64,000 nucleotides of DNA from Colwellia sp. (GTDB lineage Bacteria; Pseudomonadota; Gammaproteobacteria; Enterobacterales; Alteromonadaceae). Of this stretch, positions 26,243-35,471 are shown in pieces. The notes under the pieces are model-generated. The model did no database searches and was not told the origin of the DNA. It worked only from the letters and a program-made list of their open reading frames with translations. Where the stretch lies: the NCBI GenBank assembly GCA_013215295.1, contig JABSOZ010000008.1, positions 1 through 64,000 on the forward strand. The letters are read 5' to 3'. The position numbers were made by a program, and so were the translations under genes. Position 1 is the stretch's first letter. Every line of letters starts with the position of its first letter.

Positions 26243-26851
26243 TTATTTAGCTGACATGGCCTGTTCGGCTTCATCTGTCTTGATAAAATTAGGCATAGCT
26301 TGCACAGCACTTAGCATTTTTGTCGTTTTTTCACCTAAGATTATATCTACTGGAAAATATGCGCCCCATCGAGAATAAACGGTCAACATAATATCTGCCG
26401 CTGAAGGGCTGTTACCACCTAAGAAGCTTTTATCAGCTAGCTGGTTTTCAACAATTTTCCATAACTGATTAATACTTTCGGCGGCTGCATTTAACGTCTC
26501 TTGCTTTACCTTTTCATCGCTGATGTTTTCTGCTAGAAAAAATAATCTACCGTAGGCGGGATGCATCGTGGCGTTAGCAAACATGATGTCTTGAATTGCT
26601 TGTTGGCGATCATTTTTATTGTCAGGAAAAAGTGAGCTTTTATGCTTGTTAAGAATGTGCAGCATAATCGCGGCTCCCTCAGTCAATGCCTTTTCACCAT
26701 CAATCAATACGGGTACGGCTCCTGCTGAGTTGATTGTTTTAAAGTCATCAATCTGCTTTACATCAATAATTTCAACTTCTTGATTTAACTCGCGTAAAAC
26801 AACTTGAGTGGCTACTGAGCAAGCACCTTGTGAGTAATAAAGTGTATACAT
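26243..26851 (-). CDS. Glutathione S-transferase family protein
   Basis: A 202-residue GST. The N-terminal thioredoxin-like domain begins MYTLYYSQGACSVATQVVLR, like bacterial beta-class GSTs, where the Cys (here Cys11) contacts glutathione. GAVPVLIDGEKALTEGAAI is the glutathione-binding cis-Pro and TE/Ser region. The helical C-terminal domain has FLGGNSPSAADIMLTV, the conserved N-capping box with Asp. It heads the minus-strand cluster and is divergent from a LysR-type regulator across 217 bases, an arrangement typical of a regulator controlling its neighbour. Confidence 0.9.
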   Translation of the reverse strand: MYTLYYSQGACSVATQVVLRELNQEVEIIDVKQIDDFKTINSAGAVPVLIDGEKALTEGAAIMLHILNKHKSSLFPDNKNDRQQAIQDIMFANATMHPAYGRLFFLAENISDEKVKQETLNAAAESINQLWKIVENQLADKSFLGGNSPSAADIMLTVYSRWGAYFPVDIILGEKTTKMLSAVQAMPNFIKTDEAEQAMSAK

Positions 26852-27068
26852 GGTATTCTCCTAAAAGATAAAGTTTGATTGATTTTTCGTTCACATAGTC
26901 GGTAGCTAATGCCTGCCTCGATGCGATGAAAGAAGTTTAATCTCTTAGTTTGTTTTCATATATACCAGTAATGCGCATATACTGTTCTCGAAATGGAGAC
27001 AATAGCTGCGGTACAAATTAATGGAGCAGAAGCAATGAGAATAAGATTGATAACGAGAGGGCTAATAA

Positions 27069-27959
27069 GTGGATAAATTACGGGCAATTCAGCTGTTTGT
27101 GCGCTTAGCCGATTTGGGTAGTTTTACCCGCGTAGCTGAACAGGTTAACTCATCTAAATCAATGATAAGCAAGGAAATAGGTCGGCTTGAATCTGATTTG
27201 GGTGCACGTTTATTACACCGTTCTACTCGCAATGTACAACTAACCCATGTTGGTGAAGGTTACTTGCAACGCGCACGAGAGATACTCTCAAAACTGGATG
27301 ATGCCGATAGCTTTGTGCAAGACTTACAACAGAACCTTCGTGGTAAACTTAAAATTAATGCCCCGATGGCACTTGGCATTACCGATTTATCGTCTTTGTT
27401 TGCCGACTTTATGCTGGCCCATCCTGAAATTGAGCTTGATATTCATTTAGGCGATGAAAGCATTGACTTGGTTGAACAAGGATTCGATTTAGGTTTTCGA
27501 GCATCAAGTAAACCGATTGATTCGAATTATGTCGGTAGACCTCTGACACGTTTTACTTATAGGGTTTGTGCATCACCAAGTTACCTTGAACAGCATCCAA
27601 CAATTATGCTGCCCAAAGACCTTAAAGATCATAATTGCTTTATCTATAGCTACTTTCAAGGCAAAAATGTTTGGCCGATTGAAGATGGTGTTGCGATAAA
27701 GGGCAGTTTACGCGTAAATAATACCCAGTTTATGATGGAATCGATAAAGAAAGGGCTGGGACTTGGTTTTATTCCTGACTTCATCTGTCAGCAAGCAATC
27801 GATAGTGGTCAAGTAGTTGAAGTTTTAGCCGAAGCAAAAAAACCGATGCTTACCCTATATGCCTTATATCCTGTGCGATATTTTGTACCCGCAAAGGTCG
27901 TACAATGTATTGAATATTTAGAACAATGGTTTGCTAACAAAAATATGTTGGATGTTTAA
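27069..27959 (+). CDS. LysR-family transcriptional regulator
   Basis: A 296-residue LysR regulator. The N-terminal winged helix-turn-helix is intact (LRAIQLFVRLADLGSFTRVA, SKSMISKEIGRLESDLGARL, LLHRSTRNVQLT). The effector domain follows (GKLKINAPMALGITDLSSLF, DLGFRAS). It starts at a GTG with GAGAGGG just upstream. The sequence is of the CrgA/AaeR-like branch whose members often sense aromatic or quinone compounds and control divergent oxidoreductase genes. The likely target is the GST-NTF2-FrnE-tautomerase cluster. Confidence 0.93.
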   Translation: MDKLRAIQLFVRLADLGSFTRVAEQVNSSKSMISKEIGRLESDLGARLLHRSTRNVQLTHVGEGYLQRAREILSKLDDADSFVQDLQQNLRGKLKINAPMALGITDLSSLFADFMLAHPEIELDIHLGDESIDLVEQGFDLGFRASSKPIDSNYVGRPLTRFTYRVCASPSYLEQHPTIMLPKDLKDHNCFIYSYFQGKNVWPIEDGVAIKGSLRVNNTQFMMESIKKGLGLGFIPDFICQQAIDSGQVVEVLAEAKKPMLTLYALYPVRYFVPAKVVQCIEYLEQWFANKNMLDV

Positions 27960-28577
27960 TGAATTGGACCTAGAAATGTTAAGTTTCATCAAAAATTTAT
28001 CCAAGCTCTCCTGCCTATCATCAACGTAAATGATTGCTCAAACTTGAAGAACTTTTAAACGGGTTGGTTTTATTGAGAATCAAGGAGACATAGTAAGCAA
28101 TGAACGAGTGAAAAATCAGTCCAAAAATGTCATATTTTACCGAGGAGGATGAGCTTTAATGTTTTGACCCGTACCTTCTCATTTACGCACCAAGTGATCC
28201 TAAATATTGTTGATTGACTTTCATATATTATGACTGAAAAATCGTTGTTTCAAAAATATGATATTGGCGATATTCCTTTAAAAATCAACCATAAATTAAC
28301 CATAAATTAGACTAATCGTAATCATTATGAGTAATCACTTATGATGCTAGATTTAGGTCGTTGGCTTTATTTGAGATCTATTATACGTATTCTAGAAGGT
28401 AATGCCGCACCTTCACCAACAAAATAGCTTCTTGTTGAGACTAAATAGGAAGAGCACCTACCATCTCAAATAAGGGAAATCACTTTTTTACAAAACTGAG
28501 AGTCATAATATCTGTAACTTTCTTTCCCCAACCTATAACGTTATCATTCCTTACTTTTAAAAATCGAGTCTGTAAAA
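27960..28577. other. Intergenic region with repeat, no gene seen
   Basis: About 620 bases. It holds the long dispersed repeat copy C (28184-28340). Bases 28080-28170 contain a short open stretch reading SYFTEEDEL before a stop, possibly eroded coding DNA, but nothing recognisable. Confidence 0.5.
28184..28340 (+). repeat. Dispersed repeat, long form (copy C)
   Basis: The copy begins ACGCACCAAGTGATCCTAAA and continues TATTGTTGATTGAC, TATTATGACTGAAAAATCG, GGCGATATTCCTTTAAAAA and TTAGACTAATCGTAATCATT. It aligns with copy A over about 150 bases and stops before the second hairpin arm. A 12-base direct duplication (ACCATAAATTA) sits in the middle. Confidence 0.6.
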
Positions 28578-29168
28578 TTGCGTGATACAGAAAAAGCATT
28601 TATTGCTTTAAGAAACACACTTAGTTTATACACCTCTATCAGTGATAGTACGTGGCAGGCCTTTATGACTATTTGTAAATTCAAATCGGTTACAAAACAC
28701 AGCTTACTTTATAAAATAGGCTATACCCCTTCATCTTATTCATATATATATAAAGGATTAGTAAGGTGCTTTTCTTGCGATGGAAAAGGGAATGAATACA
28801 ATAAAGTTTTTTTTGATGAAGGGAAGTTTCCTGGATCAATGACGGCATTATTAACATCTTCCCCTTCAATATTATCTCTTGAGGCGTTAGAAGATACACT
28901 AATCATTGAGATTAACTTTATAGCTTATAGGAAGTTAATGCTCAAAAATGACGAATTAAAGTTATTTCAAATTTATTATCTAGAGAAGAATTGGCTACTA
29001 GCAAAAGAATCTCGTGAAATTGAATTTGTACAAAATGATGCCACAGCTCGTTATCTATGTTTTATCGATGAGTACTCTCAGTTAACAGATCGATTGCCCC
29101 AATACCATATAGCCTCTTATCTAGGCATCACTCCAACACAATTAAGCCGAATTAAAAAAAACATTTAA
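28578..29168 (+). CDS. Crp/Fnr-family transcriptional regulator
   Basis: A 196-residue protein with a cyclic-nucleotide-binding-like beta barrel (~residues 20-120; HSLLYKIGYTPSSYSYIYKG, VRCFSCDGKGNEYNKVFFDEG) and a C-terminal helix-turn-helix (YHIASYLGITPTQLSRIKK). The cAMP-binding phosphate cassette of CRP and the Fnr Cys ligands are absent, so the effector is unknown; this short type is common in Bacteroidetes and marine Gammaproteobacteria. The frame starts at TTG 28578; no ATG is available upstream, and no good ribosome-binding site is seen. Confidence 0.82.
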   Translation: MRDTEKAFIALRNTLSLYTSISDSTWQAFMTICKFKSVTKHSLLYKIGYTPSSYSYIYKGLVRCFSCDGKGNEYNKVFFDEGKFPGSMTALLTSSPSILSLEALEDTLIIEINFIAYRKLMLKNDELKLFQIYYLEKNWLLAKESREIEFVQNDATARYLCFIDEYSQLTDRLPQYHIASYLGITPTQLSRIKKNI

Positions 29169-29468
29169 CTTATCAACATATGTAAATGAATTCCTACTAT
29201 AGGCTGGTTATTATTACCTCATTAGTTTGATAAAAGCCTTGTTAAGGCTGTTTGGCAATTATCTGGGCGTTTGTAAGTACAATATTATTTATAGTTTTTA
29301 GAATGTATCAAGCACCTAAGGGTATGGAATGTGCACTTTGTCATGACATTCTAAATTTAGTGAATGAAAACGCAGACCATTAAATGTATAAATTAAACTT
29401 TCACATTTTAGCAGAAACTAAATCAACGATTGGACGCTATTTAAGAGACGTCCTTTCTTAAGGACAAA
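29169..29468. other. Intergenic region, no gene seen
   Basis: About 300 bases. A 26-codon open frame at 29303-29383 reads MYQAPKGMECALCHDILNLV with a CxxCH-like string; it has no ribosome-binding site and is too short to call. Upstream signals for the GNAT gene lie at its right end (AAGGA at 29459). Confidence 0.45.
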
Positions 29469-29903
29469 ATGGATAAATTATCATGGTTTTATGAGCAATC
29501 TAATGTTGATTGGCATCAATTATCAGAGTTATACCGAATTGCGCCATTAGGAGAAAAGTCGGCTAGTGATTTGGAAACGGTTTTTACTAATAGCCGATTT
29601 AAATGTTTTATTTATGATAGCAATCAATTGATTGGTGTTGGTCGCGCTTTAGCTGATGGTCTTGATTGTTCATATATATGTGATGTTGCGATTCATCCTG
29701 AATATCAAGGAATAGGCTTAGGGCGAAAAATCATTCAGCAACTTATATATGTATCTAAAAATCATAAGAAAATCATTTTATATGCAAATCCAGGTAAAGA
29801 AGGCTTTTATGCCAAGCTTGGTTTTAAAAAGATGAATACGGCCATGGCAATTTTTAGCAATGAAAGTCAGGCCTTAGAAAGTGGTCTTCTAAGTGACGCA
29901 TAA
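29469..29903 (+). CDS. GNAT-family N-acetyltransferase
   Basis: A 144-residue acetyltransferase of the GNAT fold. The acetyl-CoA binding motif is visible as CDVAIHPEYQGIGLGRKIIQ (the R/Q-x-x-G-x-G/A loop), followed by KKIILYANPGKEGFYAKLGF with the terminal motif B. It transfers an acetyl group from acetyl-CoA to a small molecule or peptide amine; the substrate is unknown. ATG 29469 has AAGGA at a proper distance. It is followed after 32 bases by a small membrane-protein gene in the same direction. Confidence 0.88.
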   Translation: MDKLSWFYEQSNVDWHQLSELYRIAPLGEKSASDLETVFTNSRFKCFIYDSNQLIGVGRALADGLDCSYICDVAIHPEYQGIGLGRKIIQQLIYVSKNHKKIILYANPGKEGFYAKLGFKKMNTAMAIFSNESQALESGLLSDA

Positions 29904-29935
29904 TAAATATTTTAAATTGAAAATCAGGAGTTAAA

Positions 29936-30325
29936 TTGAACCTTATTATTACCAATATAAAATGGATAATGTTGATAGCAGGTTTGTTAACTTGTTCTAT
30001 GATATTTGCGGTTTTTACACCTCATACAGTTTTAATGAACATGTTTGGTGAAACACTTGCTGAGCCATTAGCTCAAATGATTGTTAGGAGCTGGGGTTTT
30101 CTTATTTTCTTAATTGGCACGTTATTAATTTATGGCGCTTTTAAACCCGTATATCGTAACCTAGCAATTGTGATGGCAAGCATAAGTAAAGTATTTTTCA
30201 TTTTATTAATTTTAAACTTAGGTCCTCAATATAGTGATAAATCACTATCAACCATAATTTTAGATTCGATCATAGTAGCCATATTTCTAAGTTATTTATT
30301 TAAAGTAAAAATAAAGATTCACTAA
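29936..30325 (+). CDS. Small integral membrane protein
   Basis: A 129-residue protein with four hydrophobic segments (WIMLIAGLLTCSMIFAVF; SWGFLIFLIGTLLIYGAF; LAIVMASISKVFFILLILN; IILDSIIVAIFLSYLF). The start is a TTG at 29936, well supported by CAGGAG at 29925-29930. I do not recognise a named family with confidence; it resembles small four-TM proteins of the DUF4345 type. It probably shares a transcript with the acetyltransferase. Confidence 0.7.
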   Translation: MNLIITNIKWIMLIAGLLTCSMIFAVFTPHTVLMNMFGETLAEPLAQMIVRSWGFLIFLIGTLLIYGAFKPVYRNLAIVMASISKVFFILLILNLGPQYSDKSLSTIILDSIIVAIFLSYLFKVKIKIH

Positions 30326-30419
30326 TTAATGAAATGAAACTGACTAAAAGCGAGTCTAGTACCGCGTTAATAGAATTAATGTTCTAAAAGTAATGAAAAT
30401 TTTTACAAGGAAATATCAA

Positions 30420-31601
30420 TTGAATAAATTACGTAAACCCATAAACGCATTCACCTTTGTCCTGTTAATCATTGGCTTAGTCGCCTGCGGTAGTACGGAA
30501 CAACCGTCGATTGATTTAACACTATTACCAGAAGATATTGGTCAAACAGGCGATGGCTTGCTCAAAGAAAATTTAGAAGCCATTAGGCTTGCCTACGATC
30601 TCCCTGCAATATCAGCCATGATCATTAAAGGCAATGAAATACTTGAAATAGATGTTACTGGATTCAGAGATGCCAACTTGTCAGATGAAGTAACAATAAA
30701 TGACCGATTGCATATAGGCTCGCTAACAAAATCAATGACCGCAACTGTAGCCGCTAGGTTAGTTGAGCAAGGGGTAATATCTTTTCAGTCCACAGTTAGT
30801 GAGATATTTCCAGAACTGATTGGTGCAATAAAACCTATCTATGAGCAAGTAACCTTGGCTGAATTACTTTCTAGCACATCAGGATTAAGAAGAGACCTTC
30901 CTGGCACTTGGGGAAAAGAGTGGAAAAATAGAGCTGAGCCACTCATTGAACTACGCCAAGAATGGACGCGAAAAATGTTCAATACATCGCCCGCAACTGA
31001 CCGAGGTAAGCATTTATATAGCAATGGCGGCTACACTATTGCAGGCCATATGCTTGAAAGAGCAACGGGTATCGTTTGGGAAGACTTAATTGAAGATGAA
31101 CTGTTTACGCCACTGGATATGAATAATACCGGATTTGGTCCGCCAAATTGGGATGAATCCTCGGTACAACCCAGTGGGCATTATTATAGCAACGGCAGTT
31201 GGCATGCCCGTAAACCTTCGAACGGTGAATATATTCCTTTCGTTTTAGGACCAGCAGGTACGGTTAATGCAGATTTGAATTCATTAGCTAAGTACTTAAT
31301 GGCGCATCTTGCCGGTGTTAGGGGTAATGACAATATTATTTCAGCAAATACATATCAAATATTACACCAAGCTGTTGATGCTGATTATGCGATGGGATGG
31401 GGTACTTTTAATGTTCCATGGACTAGCGAAAAAATATTGACTCACGGTGGTTCAAACACTTTTTGGTTGGCAGAATGGATGATTATACCTGAAGGGAATA
31501 TCGCTGTGATGGTGATTATCAATGCCGCTGGAGATAATGCCAGTCAAGCAACAGGGAAAGTAATAGGCACATTGATAGATCGTTATGGAGCTACCCAATA
31601 A
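30420..31601 (+). CDS. Serine hydrolase lipoprotein (class C beta-lactamase-like)
   Basis: A 393-residue lipoprotein with the lipobox VACG near residue 24 and a beta-lactamase/transpeptidase-like domain. The serine motif is GSLTKS (S101, K104), the second motif LYSNGGY supplies the Tyr, and THGGSN is the third (KTG-like) motif. Such enzymes are D-amino-acid peptidases, esterases or penicillin-binding-like hydrolases; real beta-lactamase activity should not be assumed. The frame is open from ATG 30393, but AAGGA at 30407-30411 fits the TTG at 30420, which gives a cleaner lipoprotein signal (MNKLRKPINAFTF). A second serine hydrolase lies at 32415-33905. Confidence 0.88.
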   Translation: MNKLRKPINAFTFVLLIIGLVACGSTEQPSIDLTLLPEDIGQTGDGLLKENLEAIRLAYDLPAISAMIIKGNEILEIDVTGFRDANLSDEVTINDRLHIGSLTKSMTATVAARLVEQGVISFQSTVSEIFPELIGAIKPIYEQVTLAELLSSTSGLRRDLPGTWGKEWKNRAEPLIELRQEWTRKMFNTSPATDRGKHLYSNGGYTIAGHMLERATGIVWEDLIEDELFTPLDMNNTGFGPPNWDESSVQPSGHYYSNGSWHARKPSNGEYIPFVLGPAGTVNADLNSLAKYLMAHLAGVRGNDNIISANTYQILHQAVDADYAMGWGTFNVPWTSEKILTHGGSNTFWLAEWMIIPEGNIAVMVIINAAGDNASQATGKVIGTLIDRYGATQ

Positions 31602-31664
31602 GCTTATGGATAATATATTAGCCTATGTTCAGTTTTACCAAGTTTGGTCTAGGAGTATCAAGTA

Positions 31665-31940
31665 ATGTTCAAACATTTAATATCTATTTTGATTATTACA
31701 GTTTTAAGTGGATGTAGTGCAACATTAGCACCTAGTTATCAGAAAGATAGAAAGCCCGAAATTCGAGACCAATACAGTGGGGTAGAGGGCATGGTGTAAC
31801 AGCAGAAAGATCAGAATTATCTCATAATCAAAGAATTGCGAGATAAATGTTTTGAAGCAAAGATCGACTTAGCTGTTGCTGAAAATAATGAACAAGAGAT
31901 AGCTAAACAAAAAGATATCATTGAGGGTACCTGTAAATAG
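31665..31940 (+). pseudogene. Small lipoprotein gene with in-frame stop
   Basis: ATG 31665, with AGGAG about 9 bases upstream, opens MFKHLISILIITVLSGCSAT, a clear lipoprotein signal. After 44 codons there is a TAA at 31797. The same frame continues without interruption for 46 more codons (QQKDQNYLIIKELRDKCFEA, then KIDLAVAENNEQEIAKQKD) to a TAG at 31938. The flanking codons (GTG TAA CAG CAG) suggest CAA mutated to TAA. The full product would be about 91 residues, a lipoprotein with a charged helical tail of unknown function. Either a 44-residue peptide is made or the gene is dead. Confidence 0.6.
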
Positions 31941-32414
31941 ATAACTCAGCTAATTTGAGTTTTTCAGCACTTAACTTATTAATTTAGACTACTCTGTGAT
32001 CATAGATTGCTTATCCCCATAATTTAACATGACTTCATTGTGGTAAAACGATATTCAAGAATTCACCAATTCTCATGTATACAGCTAAGCGCTTGTTTTA
32101 GTAAAACTCAAATTCTCATTCTCCACGAGATTAACGACGATTGGTGCGGAGGTGCGATAAAATGTGACAACGCATAATACTTGAGATTACCAATCAAAGT
32201 ATGAGATTGAGTTGTAATATAATCATTAACAACAAAAAATTTAAAATACTTAAACGAGAAAATCAGCAGAGAACTATAATTAGAAAAAGCTAATGTCTTG
32301 AATTTATATTCGGTACATATCAATACCCTTTCTATTTCTGATTTTTTTTAGAAAGAAGTTTCGCGTCCGTGCAAATCCTCTTTCAATCTTACTTTAGTTA
32401 CCTAGCGTGTTAAT
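31941..32414. other. Intergenic region with short repeat
   Basis: About 470 AT-rich bases with no credible gene. It includes the short dispersed repeat at 32169-32232. The minus-strand open frame at 32108-32323 runs through that repeat and has no protein-like composition. Confidence 0.5.
32169..32232 (+). repeat. Dispersed intergenic repeat, short form (copy 4)
   Basis: AACGCATAATACTTGAGATT followed by CCAATCAAAGTATGAGATTG matches the copy at 15281-15345 at most positions, including TATAATCATTAACAA versus TATGATCACTAA to its right. Confidence 0.6.
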
Positions 32415-33905
32415 TTAAAAACCATTAGCCTTAAGCATTTTTCTTATATTGTTTGCATTGGCGTAGTCAGGGTTAACTTTAAGCGCTTTTCGATAATATT
32501 TAACGGCCTGCTCCATGTTCCCTAAAGCGCCATAAGTTTCTGCCAAACTGTCGTAGGCATTGGCATTTTTTGGGTAAAGAACTGTGTTTAACCTGAATAT
32601 TTCTAATGCCTGTGCCTTTTTATTTTGCCCCATGAGTATATAACCCCAATCATTAACATCGTTTATGCCAAACTTGATGTTTTGTCTTTTCTCTAAATCC
32701 ATTGCAACTTCGATGGCATTTTCATAGCTTTGGGTTTTAAGCGCCAGAAATAGAGGTTTTATAGTTCTCGGTAAATCAAAGCCATTTTCGGCTTTCATGT
32801 CGGGGATATAGAAGCCTGCAATTTCATTCATGAAGGTTTTAGGATCAGAGCCCATCAGGTTACCAAGCAGAACAATTGATAAGCTGTCTTTTGGGTAGAT
32901 AAGCAGAGCTGAATTACCGTTTCCACCAATAAGCACAGTGGGGTGATCATTACGGCCGATTACTTCCCAACCTAATGCATAACCTTGACGGCCATTTCGA
33001 CCTACCATATTACCGTTGTTTAGCTGGCCAGGAGACCACAAAGTTTGAAGGCTAGAATTGTTGTCAAATAAGTCACCTTTTTGCAAAGAAATTGCATAAC
33101 GAGCAAGCTCAGTGGCCGTGGAATTCATACCGCCTGCTGGGGCTATATATCGGGGGAATGTAAGACTTATACTCTTTAATGCTCTATTTTGGTCATACAT
33201 GTAGCCCATGCTCTGGTGAGCTACAACATCCTGTGCTCCAGCAAATCCAGCCGCCTCAGTTTTTGGCATTTTAACTTTTTGCAGTTGATTTTCTGCTATA
33301 AACTTCTCAAATGGCTGTCCGCTGATCTGGTCGATAATTTTGCCTAATAAGACATAATTTGTTTGAACATAACTCCATTGAGTATTCGCTTGAGACTCTA
33401 AAGGCTGTTTTTTCACCAATGTCCATGATGCTTCAGGCCCTTTAGCATCGATTAAGTTAAACCTGTAACCACTGAGTATATGAGGCAACCCCGAAGTATG
33501 TGTTAATAATTGTCTTACGGTGACTTTTTGCCATTGTTTAGGTAAATCAGGTAAGTAACTTGATATTTGCTGGGATAAATCGATTTTTCCTTGTTCAACT
33601 AATTGCATAATGGCAACACCGATAAATCCTTTCGTCATAGAGGCAATAGGAAAAACGGTTTCTTTATCGACAGAAACTGAGTGCTGAAGGTTGGAAAAAC
33701 CATAGCTGGCTGTTTTGACTATTTCATTATTGCGAACCACAGCTAATTGCATACCCGGTATTTTTCTTTCTGCCATTTTTGCTTGAATAAAATCATCAAT
33801 TTCATCTGCATGAGCAGTACTACACACTAAGGTGATAGCGGGAATAATGGCGAGTAAACTTAACTTTATTAATTTTTGGCTATTTCTGTAGATCATTTTA
33901 TTCAT
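32415..33905 (-). CDS. Secreted serine hydrolase with C-terminal TPR
   Basis: A 496-residue exported protein. The signal peptide ends near CSTAHA. The beta-lactamase-like domain (~30-360) carries ASMTKG (S89, K92), the Tyr motif in SYVQTNYVLLG and a GGNGNS segment in the position of the third motif. The C-terminal ~100 residues contain tetratricopeptide repeats (ANAYDSLAETYGALGNMEQA, VKYYRKALKVNPDYANAN). The combination is common in environmental serine hydrolases; activity could be D-stereospecific peptidase or esterase. The frame is open from 33995; I use ATG 33905, which has AGAGG upstream and begins directly before the signal peptide. Confidence 0.88.
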   Translation of the reverse strand: MNKMIYRNSQKLIKLSLLAIIPAITLVCSTAHADEIDDFIQAKMAERKIPGMQLAVVRNNEIVKTASYGFSNLQHSVSVDKETVFPIASMTKGFIGVAIMQLVEQGKIDLSQQISSYLPDLPKQWQKVTVRQLLTHTSGLPHILSGYRFNLIDAKGPEASWTLVKKQPLESQANTQWSYVQTNYVLLGKIIDQISGQPFEKFIAENQLQKVKMPKTEAAGFAGAQDVVAHQSMGYMYDQNRALKSISLTFPRYIAPAGGMNSTATELARYAISLQKGDLFDNNSSLQTLWSPGQLNNGNMVGRNGRQGYALGWEVIGRNDHPTVLIGGNGNSALLIYPKDSLSIVLLGNLMGSDPKTFMNEIAGFYIPDMKAENGFDLPRTIKPLFLALKTQSYENAIEVAMDLEKRQNIKFGINDVNDWGYILMGQNKKAQALEIFRLNTVLYPKNANAYDSLAETYGALGNMEQAVKYYRKALKVNPDYANANNIRKMLKANGF

Positions 33906-34179
33906 GTTATAAACCTCTATATTGGTACGAAAAAGTCCTCCTCCTTTTATTCTTAAAGCTTGATTGGTTATCAATAAACCATCAACTAATAACAAGGAGA
34001 TGAATGAGGTCGAAACAATAATTTATGCACGAATGAAATTCGACCCATTAAAAGTGGGACATCAATTAAAATGATAAAATAGAGAGCAAATAGGATAAAA
34101 AAGTAGGACGTAAAAGTAGGACATTGTTAATTTTATTGGGGTATATCCTGACAATTCACCTTATGCACATTGAATAAAT

Positions 34180-35310
34180 TTAGAGATTGTTTTTTCGATA
34201 TTGAGACGGTGTAACACGCTTATGTTTTATAAAGGCCCGATTAAAGCATGACTTAGAATTAAATCCAGCTTCGTAGAGTATTTCCATTATGGTTTTTTTC
34301 TGATTATTTTTATCACTCAACATATCGGCAGCAAAATTTATTCGATAGGTATTAACAAAATCAAAAAAGTGCTGTCCTATTTTTCTATTGATAAGAATTG
34401 AAAGTTCATTGTTAGGCACTTCAATTTGTTTTGCTAATGAGTCTATGCTCAATGAAGGGTCCAAGAAAGGTTTGTTTAGTAACATGTAGCTTTTTAATTT
34501 AGCAATAAGGTCATCGTTGGTTGTTTTCTCAATATCATTTTGGTGATTGCTTTGATCTTCGATGTTTGGTTTATCTGCAAGGACTTCAATTTTTGAATTT
34601 ACGCCAATAAACAACTGAGGGTGATTAAGTGCCTGCCAAAGTATCCAACATATATTTAAAAATAGAGAGAACATCATCACAATTGTCAGCATTGTTAAAA
34701 TATTGTCGTATGTAGAAAATGTAGTAAATGTTCGAGCTAAAGCAATAATATAGATTAAGCTGTAAAAAGATATAAACTGAGTTAACCAACGATTTGTTAA
34801 ATGATGTTCATCAGAGTAGTTTTCAATGATGATTTTTCTTTGTCGATTCAAAACCTTAAACATAGCCAGTATATACAGACCTACTTGAATATAAACAAGA
34901 TATAGGATGAATATGGTTTCAGGCATATCACTAAAGTTGTCATAAAAAGCTTGTTTTCCCTCCGCGCCAACACTAAAAAAGTTAGGGACTAAAATGAAAC
35001 AGGCTAATAGATAAGGCAGACAATGGACGAAATGTTTAGCTGTTAATTTAAAATCTTTATAGACAACCGCATTAACATAACCATATAAACAAACTGCACC
35101 GAAGAGAGAGATGTTAGATCGCACCATATCTAGATTAGGATGTAGATAGTAAAAATTTGAAAATAAAAAATTACTTATATCAAGAATTGTTACGATCAAA
35201 TAACCTGCTAGGAATTTATTGCTTAGTTTGTTACCTTTATCGATATTTAAAAGAAAAGCGGCGACTAATATATGCAATACAAAGATAAGCAGAACAATAT
35301 TTTCAAGCAT
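34180..35310 (-). CDS. AraC-family regulator with N-terminal membrane domain
   Basis: A 376-residue regulator with about seven transmembrane helices in the first 235 residues and a C-terminal AraC domain: SIDSLAKQIEVPNNELSILI, then IMEILYEAGFNSKSCFNRAF and TPSQYRKNN. It has the same architecture as the protein at 15939-17120. It lies 275 bases upstream of the TPR serine hydrolase on the same strand and may control it. The start has GGAAAC a few bases before the ATG at 35310. Confidence 0.85.
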   Translation of the reverse strand: MLENIVLLIFVLHILVAAFLLNIDKGNKLSNKFLAGYLIVTILDISNFLFSNFYYLHPNLDMVRSNISLFGAVCLYGYVNAVVYKDFKLTAKHFVHCLPYLLACFILVPNFFSVGAEGKQAFYDNFSDMPETIFILYLVYIQVGLYILAMFKVLNRQRKIIIENYSDEHHLTNRWLTQFISFYSLIYIIALARTFTTFSTYDNILTMLTIVMMFSLFLNICWILWQALNHPQLFIGVNSKIEVLADKPNIEDQSNHQNDIEKTTNDDLIAKLKSYMLLNKPFLDPSLSIDSLAKQIEVPNNELSILINRKIGQHFFDFVNTYRINFAADMLSDKNNQKKTIMEILYEAGFNSKSCFNRAFIKHKRVTPSQYRKNNL

Positions 35311-35471
35311 TAATTAGTTTCCGGTGAAGCGTTTCAGGTTTTTCATCTACTATATTCTTAAGTATACTCATAATCGAATATACATGAAATCACTTTTATG
35401 TGGATGAATGGCAACTACTCACTTCATTGTTATACAACAATAATTATTGAATAAAACCTAAGGAATTGATG

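Noticed and set aside
29303-29383. 26-codon frame with a CxxCH-like motif
   Set aside because: Too short, no ribosome-binding site or signal peptide, and a single CxxCH by chance is plausible.
30393-31601. Annotating the lipoprotein serine hydrolase as a true beta-lactamase
   Set aside because: Only general SxxK/Tyr/HGG motifs of the superfamily are present; many such proteins are esterases or peptidases and no resistance context exists.
32108-32323. 71-codon minus-strand frame
   Set aside because: It runs through the dispersed repeat and has no protein-like composition or ribosome-binding site.
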